Shown: one piece after another, positions 50,672 to 60,436 of the stretch
Position numbering within the stretch: the first letter of the stretch is position 1
How the letters are laid out: each line of letters opens with the position of its first letter
Assembly: GCA_035648415.1 (NCBI GenBank)
Contig: DASRLO010000059.1
Location: 1-64,000 of the forward strand
Direction: 5' to 3'
DNA length: 64,000 nt
From: DATARH01 sp035648415
GTDB taxonomy: Bacteria; Pseudomonadota; Alphaproteobacteria; ATCC43930; CGMCC-115725
The notes under the pieces: generated by a model
What the model was told of the DNA's origin: nothing
Database searches by the model: none
The model's input: only the letters and a program-made list of their open reading frames with translations
Position numbers and translations under genes: made by a program

Positions 50672-53587
50672 ATGCCCACCGACTATCGCTCCACCGTTTT
50701 TCTGCCCAGGACCGACTTCCCGATGCGCGGCGATTTGCCGAACCGCGAGCCGGCGATGCTTGCCCGCTGGGAAGCGATGGGCCTTTACCAGAAACTGCGC
50801 GAGGTCTCGCGGGGGCGCGAAAAATTCGTGCTGCATGACGGGCCGCCTTACGCCAACGGCGAGCCGCATCTCGGCACCGCGCTCAACAAGATCCTCAAGG
50901 ACATCGTCAATCGCGGCCAGCAGATGCTCGGCAAGGACGCGCCCTATGTCCCCGGCTGGGACTGCCACGGCCTGCCGATCGAGTGGATCGTCGAGGAGCA
51001 GTACCGCAAGAAGAAGCAATCGAAGGACAGCGTGCCGATCGTCCAGTTCCGCCAGGAATGCCGCGACTTCGCCGCGCACTGGATCGAGGTGCAGAAACGC
51101 GACTTCAAGCGCCTTGGCGTGGTCGGCGACTGGGACCATCCCTATCTGACGATGAGCTTCGACGCCGAGGCGCAGATCGTCCGCGAGATCGGCAAGTTCC
51201 TGATGAACGGCGGGCTCTACAAGGGCGCCAAGCCCGTCTTGTGGTCGGTCGTCGAGCAGACCGCGCTCGCCGAGGCCGAGGTCGAGTACCACGACCACCG
51301 CTCGACGACCGTGTGGGTGCGCTTCCCGCTGACGCACGCCCCGCGCCCGTCGCTGCGCCACCACGCCTCGGCGGTGATTTGGACGACGACGCCGTGGACC
51401 TTGCCCGGCAATCGCGCGATCGCCTACAGCGCCGATCTCGAATATGCGGTGATCCAGGTCGACGAGACCGCCGAGGGCAGCCGCGCGGTCGGTCCGAAAG
51501 CCAAGGGACCTCAAGACGGCGCGCTGGGCGAAAAGCTGCTGGTGGCGATGCCGCTGATCGAGGATTTCTGCAAGGAAGCCGGGATCGTGCGGCACACGAT
51601 CGTCGATCTGTTCCCCGGCGGCGCGCTTGCCGGCGCCGTGGCGCGGCATCCGCTCGCAGGCCAGGGCTACGATTTCGACGTGCCGCTCCTGCCGGCCGGG
51701 TTCGTCGTCGCCGACGCCGGCACGGGCCTTGTGCATATCGCGCCCAATGCCGGGCTCGACGATTGGGAGTTGGGCCGCGAGCACGGCATCCCGGTGATCG
51801 ACACGGTCGGGCCGGACGGAGTCTATCTGCCAAGCGTGCCGCTCTTCGCCGGGCGTGTGGTCTACCGCCCGGACGGCAAGCCGGGCGACGCCAACGCGAC
51901 GGTCATCGCCGCGGTCGAAGCGGCGGGCGGGCTGCTCGCGCGTTCGGAGCTGGTCCATTCCTACCCGCATTCGTGGCGGTCGAAGGCGCCGCTGATCTTC
52001 CGCAACACGCCGCAATGGTTCATCAGCATGGAGACCAACGGCCTCCGCGCGGCGGCGCTGAAGGCGATCGACGAGACCCGCTGGGTCCCACCGCAGGGCA
52101 GGAACCGCATCCGCGCGATGATCGAAGGCAAGCCCGACTGGTGCGTCTCGCGCCAGCGCAGCTGGGGCGTACCGATTCCTATCTTCACCCACAAGAAGAC
52201 CGGCGAGCCGCTGCGCGACCAGGCGGTGATCGACCGTGTCGCCGCCGCGGTCGAGCGCGACGGCGGCGATGTGTGGTTTTCCGCCGATCCGGCGCAGTTT
52301 CTCGGCAATGCCTACGATCCGGCCGAATGGGACCAGGTCACCGACATCATCGAGGTGTGGTTCGATTCCGGCTCGACGCACGCCTTCGTTCTCGAACAGC
52401 GGCCGGAATTGAAATGGCCGGCCTCGCTCTACCTCGAAGGCTCGGACCAGCATCGCGGCTGGTTCAACTCGTCGCTGATCGAGGCGTGCGGCACGCGCGG
52501 CCGGGCGCCCTACGAGGCGGTGCTGACGCATGGCTTCGTGCTCGACGAGGCCGGGCGCAAGATGTCGAAGTCGCTCGGCAACGTCATCGCGCCGCAGGAC
52601 GTGATGAAAGCGAGCGGCGCCGACATCCTGCGGCTCTGGGTCGCCGGCTCGGATTATTCCGAGGACATCCGCATCGGCCCCGAAATCCTCAAGCGCTTCG
52701 GCGACACCTATCGCCGCCTCAGGAATACGCTGCGCTATCTGTTGGGCGCGCTCGAAGGGTATTCGCCGCGCGAGGCGGTGCCGGCGCCCGATTTTCCTGG
52801 CTCGATGCCCGAGCTCGAGCGCTGGGTGCTGCACCGGCTCGCCGAGCTCGACCGGCTGGTGCGGCAGGCGGTCGAGGATTTCGATTTCCACGCGATGTTC
52901 ACCGCGCTGCATAATTTCTGCGCGGTCGATCTCTCGGCGTTTTATTTCGACATCCGCAAGGACCGGCTCTATTGCGACGCGCCGGAGGGTGCGGCGCGGC
53001 GGGCGACCCGCACGGTGCTGGACCGCACCTTCGATTGCCTGGCGCGGTGGCTGGCGCCGATCCTGTGCTACACCGCCGAGGAGGCTTGGCTTGCCCGGAC
53101 CGGCGCGGAGGACGACCGGGAGCCCGGCCGCAGCATCCATCTCGAAACCTTCGCCGAGGTGCCGGAAGCCTGGCTCGATCCCGAATTGGGCAAGCGCTGG
53201 GCGGAGCTGCGCGACCTGCGCCGCGTGGCGACCGGTGCGCTTGAAGTGGAGCGCGCCGCCAAGCGGATCGGCTCCAGCCTGCAAGCGGCGATCGACCTTT
53301 ACGTGCCGACCGAGACCACGTCGCTGCTGCGCGACATCGACCTGGCCGAACTCTGCATCGCCTCGTCCGGCACGGTTATCGCTGCCGCGCCGCCGGCTGG
53401 CGCCTTCACCTTGCCCGACCTGCCCGGCATCGGAATCGTCGTGCGCGATGCGGCGGGGGACAAATGCGAGCGCTGCTGGCGGATTCTCGACGAGGTCGGC
53501 AGCGTGCCGGGTCATGCCGATCTGTGCCGCCGCTGCGCCGGCGTTGTCGACTCCCGCGGGAGCGAACTGGCGGGCGCCGCCGGATGA
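50672..53587 (+). CDS. ileS: Isoleucyl-tRNA synthetase
   Basis: A 971-residue class I synthetase that charges tRNA-Ile. The HIGH-type motif is in DGPPYANGEPHLGTALNKILKD (PHLG at 65-68) and the KMSKS loop is GRKMSKSLGNVIAPQ near residue 630. The editing domain has VIWTTTPWTLPGNRAIA and the GTGLVHIAP region. The C-terminal zinc motif CERCWRILDEVGSVPGHADLCRRC closes the protein. AGGA precedes the ATG; upstream in-frame codons are not supported. A large antisense frame covers this gene but is a shadow. lspA starts in its stop codon. Confidence 0.97.
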   Translation: MPTDYRSTVFLPRTDFPMRGDLPNREPAMLARWEAMGLYQKLREVSRGREKFVLHDGPPYANGEPHLGTALNKILKDIVNRGQQMLGKDAPYVPGWDCHGLPIEWIVEEQYRKKKQSKDSVPIVQFRQECRDFAAHWIEVQKRDFKRLGVVGDWDHPYLTMSFDAEAQIVREIGKFLMNGGLYKGAKPVLWSVVEQTALAEAEVEYHDHRSTTVWVRFPLTHAPRPSLRHHASAVIWTTTPWTLPGNRAIAYSADLEYAVIQVDETAEGSRAVGPKAKGPQDGALGEKLLVAMPLIEDFCKEAGIVRHTIVDLFPGGALAGAVARHPLAGQGYDFDVPLLPAGFVVADAGTGLVHIAPNAGLDDWELGREHGIPVIDTVGPDGVYLPSVPLFAGRVVYRPDGKPGDANATVIAAVEAAGGLLARSELVHSYPHSWRSKAPLIFRNTPQWFISMETNGLRAAALKAIDETRWVPPQGRNRIRAMIEGKPDWCVSRQRSWGVPIPIFTHKKTGEPLRDQAVIDRVAAAVERDGGDVWFSADPAQFLGNAYDPAEWDQVTDIIEVWFDSGSTHAFVLEQRPELKWPASLYLEGSDQHRGWFNSSLIEACGTRGRAPYEAVLTHGFVLDEAGRKMSKSLGNVIAPQDVMKASGADILRLWVAGSDYSEDIRIGPEILKRFGDTYRRLRNTLRYLLGALEGYSPREAVPAPDFPGSMPELERWVLHRLAELDRLVRQAVEDFDFHAMFTALHNFCAVDLSAFYFDIRKDRLYCDAPEGAARRATRTVLDRTFDCLARWLAPILCYTAEEAWLARTGAEDDREPGRSIHLETFAEVPEAWLDPELGKRWAELRDLRRVATGALEVERAAKRIGSSLQAAIDLYVPTETTSLLRDIDLAELCIASSGTVIAAAPPAGAFTLPDLPGIGIVVRDAAGDKCERCWRILDEVGSVPGHADLCRRCAGVVDSRGSELAGAAG

Positions 53588-54090
53588 TCGGGCGCGGCAT
53601 CGGCACGGCGGCAGCGGTGATCGGCCTCGATCAGCTCAGCAAATATCTGGTGCTGCAGCATTTCGGCGAAGCCGGCTGCATCGATCGCCGCGAGCCGGTG
53701 ACCGCGTTTTTCGAATTGGTGCTCACCTGCAACCGCGGCATGAGCTTTGGTCTGTTCAATACCGGCCGGGGGCTGAGCGTGCCGCTGTTCACGATCGCCG
53801 CGGCGGCGATCGTGGCGATCCTGGTGTTTTGGCTGTCGCGCGTGCGCAGCGACATCCTGTCGACCGCGATCGGCCTCATCATCGGCGGCGCGATCGGCAA
53901 TGTGATCGACCGGGTGCGGCTTGGCGGGGTGGTAGACTTTCTTTATTTTCATCTGGGCTCGTGGTATTGGCCGGCCTTCAATCTCGCCGATTCGGCGATC
54001 TGCATCGGCGTCGTGGTAATGCTTCTCGAAGGATTACTGAGCGGGCACCTCGGTCCACCGGCTAAGCAGGAAGGCGACCCGTTGCCATGA
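53584..54090 (+). CDS. lspA: Lipoprotein signal peptidase
   Basis: A 168-residue inner-membrane aspartyl protease that removes signal peptides from prolipoproteins. Four hydrophobic segments are visible. The conserved LDQLSKYLVLQHF, ELVLTCNRGMSFGLF, and the catalytic Asp pair in GNVIDRVRLGGVVDFLYFH and WPAFNLADSAICIGVVVML are in place. The ATG overlaps the ileS stop (ATGA) and the lipoprotein gene overlaps its own stop, so the three are co-translated; the next gene encodes a lipoprotein this enzyme could process. Confidence 0.94.
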   Translation: MIGRGIGTAAAVIGLDQLSKYLVLQHFGEAGCIDRREPVTAFFELVLTCNRGMSFGLFNTGRGLSVPLFTIAAAAIVAILVFWLSRVRSDILSTAIGLIIGGAIGNVIDRVRLGGVVDFLYFHLGSWYWPAFNLADSAICIGVVVMLLEGLLSGHLGPPAKQEGDPLP

Positions 54091-54539
54091 CCGTCCACCG
54101 CGGAATGATTACTGCTGTCGTCTTTCGCTTGTCGCCGGTCATTGTTTGCTTGACAGCGGGAATCTTGCTTTCCGCCTGCAACAACTTCAAGCAAATGGTC
54201 GGCATCGAGCCGACCTCGCCGGACGAGTTCGCGATCGAATCCAGGGCGCCGCTGACCATCCCGCCCGATTTCGCGCTGCGCCCGCCGGCGCCCGGCGCGG
54301 CCCGCCCGCAGGAGACCAGCGTGGCGGACAAGGCGCGCGGCGTCATCGACAACGCCGGACCGGGCGAACCCGGCAAGCAGGCGAGCGGATCGCTGAAATA
54401 CCAGGGCGCCAACCTTGCCGACCCGAACGCGCAGATCGCCGACCAGAGCCTGTCGGCAAAGCTGCTGCAGGCCGGCGATACCAGCGGCGGGATCGTCGTC
54501 GAGAAGCGCGCGACGACGGCGCTGCAGGGCGTCAATTAG
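54087..54539 (+). CDS. DUF3035 lipoprotein
   Basis: A 150-residue lipoprotein. Its signal peptide ends in the lipobox LLSAC (Cys at about residue 31). The DUF3035 core TSPDEFAIESRAPLTIPPDFALRPPAPG is unmistakable. The rest is low-complexity with Ala, Gly and Pro. The family is found next to lspA in Rhodospirillales-type genomes and has no known function; an outer-membrane location is likely. It starts in the lspA stop codon. Confidence 0.92.
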   Translation: MTVHRGMITAVVFRLSPVIVCLTAGILLSACNNFKQMVGIEPTSPDEFAIESRAPLTIPPDFALRPPAPGAARPQETSVADKARGVIDNAGPGEPGKQASGSLKYQGANLADPNAQIADQSLSAKLLQAGDTSGGIVVEKRATTALQGVN

Positions 54540-54574
54540 ACCTTTTTCATCTCCGCGAAACACCGAGGCGGTCG

Positions 54575-56629
54575 ATGCAAAGCTTATGGTCGGATCGTGA
54601 CGCCGGGGCGATGGCCGCCCGTTACGCGGCGGCCGGCATCACCGAGGATTTGGCGCTGCGCGTCTATACCTCGCGGCTGCTGGGCGGCGACCCGAGCCTG
54701 GTGCTGCACGGCGGCGGCAACACCTCGGTCAAGACCACCGCCACCGACCTCGTCGGCGATGAATGCGATGTCCTCTGCGTCAAGGGCAGCGGCTGGGACA
54801 TGGCGGCGATCGAACCCGCGGGGCTGCCGGCGGTGCGGCTGGAGCCGCTGCGCACGCTGCGCCGGCGCGACGCGCTCAGCGACCAGGACATGGTCCGCGT
54901 GCAGCGCGCCAATTTGCTCGATCCCGGCGCGCCGAACCCGTCGGTCGAGACGCTGCTGCATGCTTTCCTGCCGCATAAATTCATCGACCACACGCATGCC
55001 ACCGCGGTGCTGAGCCTCGCCGACCAGCCCGACGCGGCCGAGCGCTGCGCCGATCTCTACGGCGGCCGGCTGGGGCTGGTGCCGTACATCATGCCGGGGT
55101 TCCTCTTGGCCAAGAAGGCGGCAGAAATCTTCGAGGAGGACGAGGCGGTCGAAGGGCTGGTGCTGCTGAAGCACGGCATCTTCACCTTTGGCGACACCGC
55201 GCGCGACGCCTACGAGCGGATGATCGCCGCCGTGACCCTCGCCGAGGAACGACTGAAGCAGGGCCGCAAGAACGTCTTCGCCCCGGCGGCGCTGCCGCCA
55301 TCGCCGGCCGCGGCGGCGGAGATCGCGCCGATCCTGCGCGGCGCCTGCGCGCTCGCCGATCCCGCGCTGGCGGGCGCCTACAAGCGCTTCGTGCTCGATT
55401 TTCGCGGCGGGCCGGCGGTGCGCAACCTGGTCGACGGCGCCGATATCGAGCGCTATGGCCGCGCCGGCGTCGCCACCCCCGACCATACGATCCGCACCAA
55501 GAACTACCCGCTGATCGTGCCGCCGCCGGAGATCGGCAAGCTCGGCGATTTCGCCCGCGCCGCCCGCAGCGCGGTCGAGTGCTTCGTCGCCGCGTACCAC
55601 GACTATTTCGCGCGCAACAATGCCGCCGCGGGCGGCATCAAGCGCGAGCTCGACCCGATGCCGCGGGTGATCCTGGCGCCGGGGGTCGGACTCTTTGGCC
55701 TCGGGCGCAGCGCCAAGGATGCCGCGATCGCCGCCGACCTCGCCGAAAGCTGGGCGCGGACGGTGACCGACGCCGAGGCGGTCGGCACCTTCGAGTCGCT
55801 GCCCGAGGCCGAGCTGTTCGAGATGGAATACTGGTCGCTCGAACAGGCGAAGCTCGGCGGCGCGGTGGAGAAGCCGTTGGCCGGTCAGGTCGCCGTGGTG
55901 ACGGGCGGAGCCGGCACGATTGGGCTGGCGACGGCGCGGGCCCTGCGCGCCGAGGGCGCCGAGATCGCTCTTTTCGACCGCGCCGAGGCCGATCCCGAAG
56001 CCGCGGGCAAGAAGTTCGGCGGCCTCGGCATCGCCTGCGACGTCACCGACGCCAGCGCCGTCGCCGCCGCGTTCGCGCGGGTCGTTGCGCGCTTCGGCGG
56101 CGTGGATATCGTCGTGTCGAACGCCGGGGCCGCCTGGCAGGGCCGCATCGGCGAGGTGTCGGACGCGGTATTGCGCGAGAGCTTCGAGCTGAATTTCTTC
56201 GCCCACCAATCGGTCGCGCGGCAAGCGGTCAAAATCATGCTGGCGCAGCGGACCGGCGGGTGCCTCTTGTTCAACGTGTCGAAACAGGCGGTCAACCCGG
56301 GCGTCGATTTCGGACCCTATGGATTGCCCAAGGCCGCGACGCTCGCCTTGATGCGGCAATACGCGCTCGATTACGGCGCCGAGGGCATTCGCGCCAACGC
56401 GGTCAATGCCGACCGCATCCGCGGCGGGTTGCTGACGCCGCAGATGATCGCCCAGCGCTCGCGGGCGCGCGGGGTCAGCGAGGCGCAATACATGGGCGGC
56501 AACCTGCTGGGGCGTGAGGTGACGGCCGAGGATGTCGCCGCCGCCTTTGTCGATTTGGCGCTGGCGCGCAACACCACCGCGTCGATCGCGACGGTCGACG
56601 GCGGCAACATCGCCGCCGCGGTGCGCTGA
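54575..56629 (+). CDS. Bifunctional class II aldolase/short-chain dehydrogenase (RhaD-like)
   Basis: A 684-residue two-domain protein. Residues ~20-300 are a class II aldolase domain with LGGDPSLVLHGGGNTSVKT, IDHTHATAVLSLADQP and LKHGIFTFGDTARDAYERM supplying metal ligands and catalytic residues. Residues ~430-684 are an SDR domain: VAVVTGGAGTIGLATARAL, SNAGAAWQG, and the Tyr-X3-Lys in FGPYGLPKAATLAL. This architecture is the bifunctional rhamnulose-1-phosphate aldolase/L-lactaldehyde dehydrogenase family, which splits a deoxy-sugar phosphate and oxidises the aldehyde. No other rhamnose genes are in the window. GAGGCGG precedes the ATG. Confidence 0.92.
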   Translation: MQSLWSDRDAGAMAARYAAAGITEDLALRVYTSRLLGGDPSLVLHGGGNTSVKTTATDLVGDECDVLCVKGSGWDMAAIEPAGLPAVRLEPLRTLRRRDALSDQDMVRVQRANLLDPGAPNPSVETLLHAFLPHKFIDHTHATAVLSLADQPDAAERCADLYGGRLGLVPYIMPGFLLAKKAAEIFEEDEAVEGLVLLKHGIFTFGDTARDAYERMIAAVTLAEERLKQGRKNVFAPAALPPSPAAAAEIAPILRGACALADPALAGAYKRFVLDFRGGPAVRNLVDGADIERYGRAGVATPDHTIRTKNYPLIVPPPEIGKLGDFARAARSAVECFVAAYHDYFARNNAAAGGIKRELDPMPRVILAPGVGLFGLGRSAKDAAIAADLAESWARTVTDAEAVGTFESLPEAELFEMEYWSLEQAKLGGAVEKPLAGQVAVVTGGAGTIGLATARALRAEGAEIALFDRAEADPEAAGKKFGGLGIACDVTDASAVAAAFARVVARFGGVDIVVSNAGAAWQGRIGEVSDAVLRESFELNFFAHQSVARQAVKIMLAQRTGGCLLFNVSKQAVNPGVDFGPYGLPKAATLALMRQYALDYGAEGIRANAVNADRIRGGLLTPQMIAQRSRARGVSEAQYMGGNLLGREVTAEDVAAAFVDLALARNTTASIATVDGGNIAAAVR

Positions 56630-57547
56630 CTAGCGGATGCCGGCGCTCGCCAAAAACTCGCGCACCGCGCCGGCGCAGGCGACCGGCTGTTCGAGCTGCA
56701 GCAGGTGCCCGGCGCCGGGCAGCGCCAGGTAGTCGTAGCTGCCGTCCCGGGCGAGCGCCTGGTTGGAGAGGGCGGTCGGGTCGGGGCGCTCGCGCGCGGG
56801 ATCGGCGCCGATCAGCTTGACCGGACCGGCGAAGGCGCTCGCCGGCGGCCACAGATCGAGATTTATCCCCTGCTCGTACATCGCGGCTTCGAGTTCGGGC
56901 GGGCAGCGCAGCACCCAGCCGTCGTCCCAGTGGCGCAGCACGGATTGGGCGACGGCGAGGTGCGAGCCTGCGGCCCAACTTCGCCCGGCGCGCGTCGCGG
57001 CATAGTCGCGCGCGAGTTCGGCGGGGTCGGCGAAGCGCTCGCGCCGGGCCCGCGCCCAGGCGACGAGCATGATCAGATACCCGACCATCGGCGCCCGGGC
57101 GGGATGACCGGCGGCCGGGTTGTTGGGCGGATCGAACAAGACCAGCGCGTCGAACCGCCAGCCGATTTCCAGCGCCGCGAGCATCGCCGCCTGCGCCGAC
57201 ATCGAATGGAAGAGGCCGGCGGTCGGCTTCTCACCGAATTCGGCGGCGGCCGCGTCGCGTACCCGGTCGAGGTCGCGCGCCATGTGCGCGTAGTCATGGC
57301 CGGGCGGGTCGGCGAGCGCGTTCCAACCGTGGTTGCGCGCGTCGAACAGCACGATCTCGAAATCGGCGAGAAACCGGCTCCAGAACCCGGCGTAGCCGTC
57401 GGTCGCGAATCCGTTACCGTGGCTGACGATGAGGCGATTGCCGCGCGGGTTGCCGTGGCGGCGCACGCGGATGACGGCGCCATCCTCGCCCGCGACGCCG
57501 ATGATCGCGCTGGGCGCCGGCGGCAGGGCGCCAGCCGGCGCACCCAC
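56630..57547 (-). CDS. Alpha/beta hydrolase
   Basis: A 305-residue alpha/beta hydrolase. The oxyanion-hole motif HGNGFATDGYAGFWS and the nucleophile elbow FHSMSAQAAML (Ser in HSMSA) are visible; the Asp of LIGADP and the His of LALPGAGHLLQLEQP complete the triad. It is coupled to the DUF169 gene: the GTG start follows that gene's stop by two bases. Its stop abuts that of the aldolase/dehydrogenase gene, tail to tail. The substrate is unknown. Confidence 0.82.
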   Translation of the reverse strand: MGAPAGALPPAPSAIIGVAGEDGAVIRVRRHGNPRGNRLIVSHGNGFATDGYAGFWSRFLADFEIVLFDARNHGWNALADPPGHDYAHMARDLDRVRDAAAAEFGEKPTAGLFHSMSAQAAMLAALEIGWRFDALVLFDPPNNPAAGHPARAPMVGYLIMLVAWARARRERFADPAELARDYAATRAGRSWAAGSHLAVAQSVLRHWDDGWVLRCPPELEAAMYEQGINLDLWPPASAFAGPVKLIGADPARERPDPTALSNQALARDGSYDYLALPGAGHLLQLEQPVACAGAVREFLASAGIR

Positions 57548-57549
57548 GA

Positions 57550-58323
57550 TTACGCGCCGCGCGCCGGATAGCTCGCCGCCATGCCGGCGCGGACATCCTG
57601 CTGGATGCCGTATTGCGGGAACGGGTAGCGCAGCCCGTTCTTCGACAGCGCCTCCATCCCGGCGATCGCTTTTGGCAGGTAATCGGGCGGCAGCGCCATC
57701 AGCATCTCGTCGTCGAGCACCCCGCCGTAGCGGCGCTCGGCAAAGCACGGGATCGAGAGGCTCGGCTCGCGGGTCTTCAAGGCGCGGCCCCACGAATCGG
57801 CGCACGCCGATTCGCCGACGATGCCCCAATCGAACTGCTTGTAGCCGGCCCATTGCAGGCCGTTGATAAAGTACATCATCGCGCCGGGGGTCGCGTAGAA
57901 GAGCGCGATGTCGGGCGGGTCGAGCCGGCCGCTGGCGAGCGGCGCCACCGCCATCGCCTCGTACCGGCCGTCGGCGACGCAGTTCATCGCCGCCTGGTGC
58001 GCGGTGGCGTCCGCCTCGGTCGAATACCAGACGCCGACCATGTGCTTGCCGGATTTCCACTCGGCGTCCTTGGCGTTGCCGAGGCCGATCACCGCGCGGC
58101 ACTGGGCGCCGACGAGGTTGTCGGCGGTGATGCCGACGGTCCAGCCGAGCCGCGAGGCCTGCCCGACCACCTGATCGAAAGTGTGGATCGATTGCGGCCG
58201 GCGGATGCGCGGGATCGCCTCCATCTCGGCGCGGTTCTCGTAGAGCTTCATCGCGAAGACAAACGAGCGCAGCTTCAGCAGGCGCTCGAGATCGGCGGTG
58301 ATTTTGGCCCAGTCTTCGGTCAT
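57550..58323 (-). CDS. DUF169 family protein
   Basis: A 257-residue protein of the DUF169 family, found in bacteria and archaea and rich in conserved Cys and Trp positions. It shows FAMKLYENRAEMEAIPRIRRP, TVGITADNLVGAQCRAVIGLG and YEAMAVAPLASGRLDPPDIALFYATPGAMMYFINGLQW, the typical DUF169 body. Its role is unknown; a haem- or tetrapyrrole-binding function has been suspected because of its location near such genes in some archaea. Here it is translationally adjacent to a hydrolase, suggesting a joint pathway. Confidence 0.85.
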   Translation of the reverse strand: MTEDWAKITADLERLLKLRSFVFAMKLYENRAEMEAIPRIRRPQSIHTFDQVVGQASRLGWTVGITADNLVGAQCRAVIGLGNAKDAEWKSGKHMVGVWYSTEADATAHQAAMNCVADGRYEAMAVAPLASGRLDPPDIALFYATPGAMMYFINGLQWAGYKQFDWGIVGESACADSWGRALKTREPSLSIPCFAERRYGGVLDDEMLMALPPDYLPKAIAGMEALSKNGLRYPFPQYGIQQDVRAGMAASYPARGA

Positions 58324-58325
58324 GG

Positions 58326-58396
58326 CGGAATCTTCCCGATTGCTGTCGTAGCGCGAGATTGCGTCGTCGCCGCGCTTCCCGCAACGACGGCTTCAG
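58326..58396. repeat. Degenerate repeat between cyclase and DUF169 genes
   Basis: TGTCGTAGCGCGAGATTGCGTCGTCGCC...CTTCCCGCAACGACGGC reads like a decayed copy of the family A palindrome (CATTGCGAG...CTCGCAATGAC). It holds no gene; the match is weak. Confidence 0.35.
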
Positions 58397-58399
58397 CCG

Positions 58400-60436
58400 T
58401 CACTTCTCGTGCATGACATGCACGCCGTCCCAGCTTCCCGGCGGATGGGCGATCAGCTCCCGGCAACGGTCGCGCATCGTGCGTGCCGCGAGATCATCGG
58501 GACGGAGGAGCGCGGCCTGGGCGAAGAGCGCGCCGCTGCGCGCGAATTCGCCGGCGAAATACAGCTCCAGCGCCGATTCATAAAGGTCGCGCGCCGCGAG
58601 AACATCGGACGCTATCGCATCCTTCACTCCGATCAGCTCGCACACCAGAGTGCCCTGATGACGGCCCTTGACCGCGACCCGGTCGAGGCGGCGCCATTCG
58701 AAATCGCCCCCGGCCTCTTCCATCAGCGCGTACACGGCCATGATGCAGGTGCCGTAGACTTTGTTGAGCCCTTCGAGACGGCTCGCGAGGTTCACCTCGT
58801 CGCCGAGCAGCGTGTAAGCGAAGCGGTCCGGCGTGCCCATATTGCCGACCAGCACCTCACCGAGGCCGAGGCCGATGCGGGCGTGGAAGAGGGGCTCGCC
58901 GGGCGGCGTCTGTTGCCTCGATGCGGCCAGCAGCTGCTGGGCTTCGAGCGCGGCGAGGCAAGCCTGCCGCTGATGGCCCGGCAGCTCCTCCGGCGCGTTG
59001 AAGAACGCCATGATGCCGTCGCCCATGAACTTGTCGACGGTGCCGCCATGTCGGGCGATGGCGCCGCTCATCAGCTGAAAGTAGCCTCCCATCACCTCGA
59101 TCAGCCGGTCGGGCTGCATCCCCTCGGAGATCGTGGTGAAGTTGGCCACGTCGGAGAAATGTATCGTGAGGCGCCGGTGTTCGGCGCCGAGAACAGCCTC
59201 GTCGCCGCGGGCCAGAAGTTTGCGAACCAGATCGGTCGGCACGTAATGGGCAAAAGACCGCAGGCTCGCCTTCATCCGGTCGACCGAAGCGCCGAGCTCG
59301 TTGACCTCGTGCACAAGTGAATGCGGTGCAGGCTCGTGCGAGATGGTGAAATCGCCGACGCGGTGGAGGTCGTCGGCAATCGCGGCGATCGGCCGCGCAA
59401 TGCGCGACGACAGCACTCGTGCCAGCCAGATCGCGAGCAGAACCGCCACCAAGCCGGCGACAACGGCGATCAGGGCATGCCGGTAGGCGCCGCGGCTGAT
59501 ATCGGCCAGATCGACCACCACCCCGATCGTCAGATTGATGTCGCCGACGCCGGTTACCGGCGAAAAGACGACTTCGTAAGACCTGCCGCCCGCCCGGACC
59601 CGCGCGGGATTGATGAGGGTCGCCGTCGCGTGCTGCGGCGCCGCCGCGTCGATCGCCGCAGCGGCGAAGCGGACGTTTTCGCCCGACGGAGTCACGATCC
59701 GTCGGCCGTCGCGGTTGGCGAGAAAGACCGCGCCATGCTCGCCGATCTGCAAGGTCGACAGAAACGCGGCGATACCCTCGAGCTTCAGGTCGGCGTGAAA
59801 GACCCCCATCGGCGCCGCCGCGCCCACGGCGACCGACCGGGTCATGCAGCTCACTCCAGTGCCGCCGCTGAAGAACTTGTAGAACGGCGACCATGTCGTG
59901 CCGGCGGTAGCGATGGCCTGCTTGAACCAGGGCCGTGTAGTGGCAAAGAACGGCTGGGTATCGACCGTGCTGGGGGGCGAGCGCACCCCATCCGCGGCAA
60001 TCGCCACCTGCCGGGGCACCGCGCCATCGACTTGAGGATCGGCGATATACTCGACGATCTCGCCGCTGCCGTACCGCACCGCGCCGGCATACCACCCGCC
60101 GACATCGCCATAGCCGACAAAGAACAACAGGGGCGAGACCCGCAGCTCTTCGGCGAACGCTTGGGCCAAGCGGTCATGGTCGTCGAACGGCAAGAGCCCG
60201 CGAGACGCAAGCGCGGCAAACTTCTCGGTAAATTGCGGCGCATCGGAAAAGAAATTGCGCACGCCGGCCTCGGTGGCGCTGACCGCGTCGATGCGCGCCT
60301 GGTCGATCAGGTTGCGCGTTACGGAAACCATCAGGATCGCCGCGCCGGTGCCGATCGCCGACGCCGTCAGCAGGACCAGCCCGACGATCGTCATCAGCAG
60401 CGTCGGGCGCAGCCGAAACCGGGTGCTGCGCCACAT
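58400..60436 (-). CDS. Membrane adenylate/guanylate cyclase with sensory domain
   Basis: A 678-residue class III cyclase. TM1 is near residues 12-36 (LLMTIVGLVLLTASAIGTGAAI); an extracytoplasmic sensory domain of the dCache/CHASE type spans to ~340 (YFATTRPWFKQAI is a Cache-like element). TM2 is at ~345-368, followed by a HAMP region and the catalytic domain (~410-600): RLTIHFSDVANFTTISEGM and KFMGDGIMAFFNAPEEL hold the two metal-binding Asp, ARIGLGLGEVLVGNMG and AYTLLGDEVNLASRLEGLNKVYG finish the site. A ~70-residue tail with TPR-like helices (ARDLYESALELYFAGEFARSG) follows. The ATG overlaps the DUF455 stop (TGATG), coupling the two genes. Ligand and product (cAMP or cGMP) unknown. Confidence 0.9.
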   Translation of the reverse strand: MWRSTRFRLRPTLLMTIVGLVLLTASAIGTGAAILMVSVTRNLIDQARIDAVSATEAGVRNFFSDAPQFTEKFAALASRGLLPFDDHDRLAQAFAEELRVSPLLFFVGYGDVGGWYAGAVRYGSGEIVEYIADPQVDGAVPRQVAIAADGVRSPPSTVDTQPFFATTRPWFKQAIATAGTTWSPFYKFFSGGTGVSCMTRSVAVGAAAPMGVFHADLKLEGIAAFLSTLQIGEHGAVFLANRDGRRIVTPSGENVRFAAAAIDAAAPQHATATLINPARVRAGGRSYEVVFSPVTGVGDINLTIGVVVDLADISRGAYRHALIAVVAGLVAVLLAIWLARVLSSRIARPIAAIADDLHRVGDFTISHEPAPHSLVHEVNELGASVDRMKASLRSFAHYVPTDLVRKLLARGDEAVLGAEHRRLTIHFSDVANFTTISEGMQPDRLIEVMGGYFQLMSGAIARHGGTVDKFMGDGIMAFFNAPEELPGHQRQACLAALEAQQLLAASRQQTPPGEPLFHARIGLGLGEVLVGNMGTPDRFAYTLLGDEVNLASRLEGLNKVYGTCIMAVYALMEEAGGDFEWRRLDRVAVKGRHQGTLVCELIGVKDAIASDVLAARDLYESALELYFAGEFARSGALFAQAALLRPDDLAARTMRDRCRELIAHPPGSWDGVHVMHEK

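Noticed and set aside
50558..53515. 985-codon open frame antisense to ileS
   Set aside because: Arg/Asp/His-rich translation with no domain, wholly opposite a confident synthetase gene; long antisense frames are expected in GC-rich DNA.
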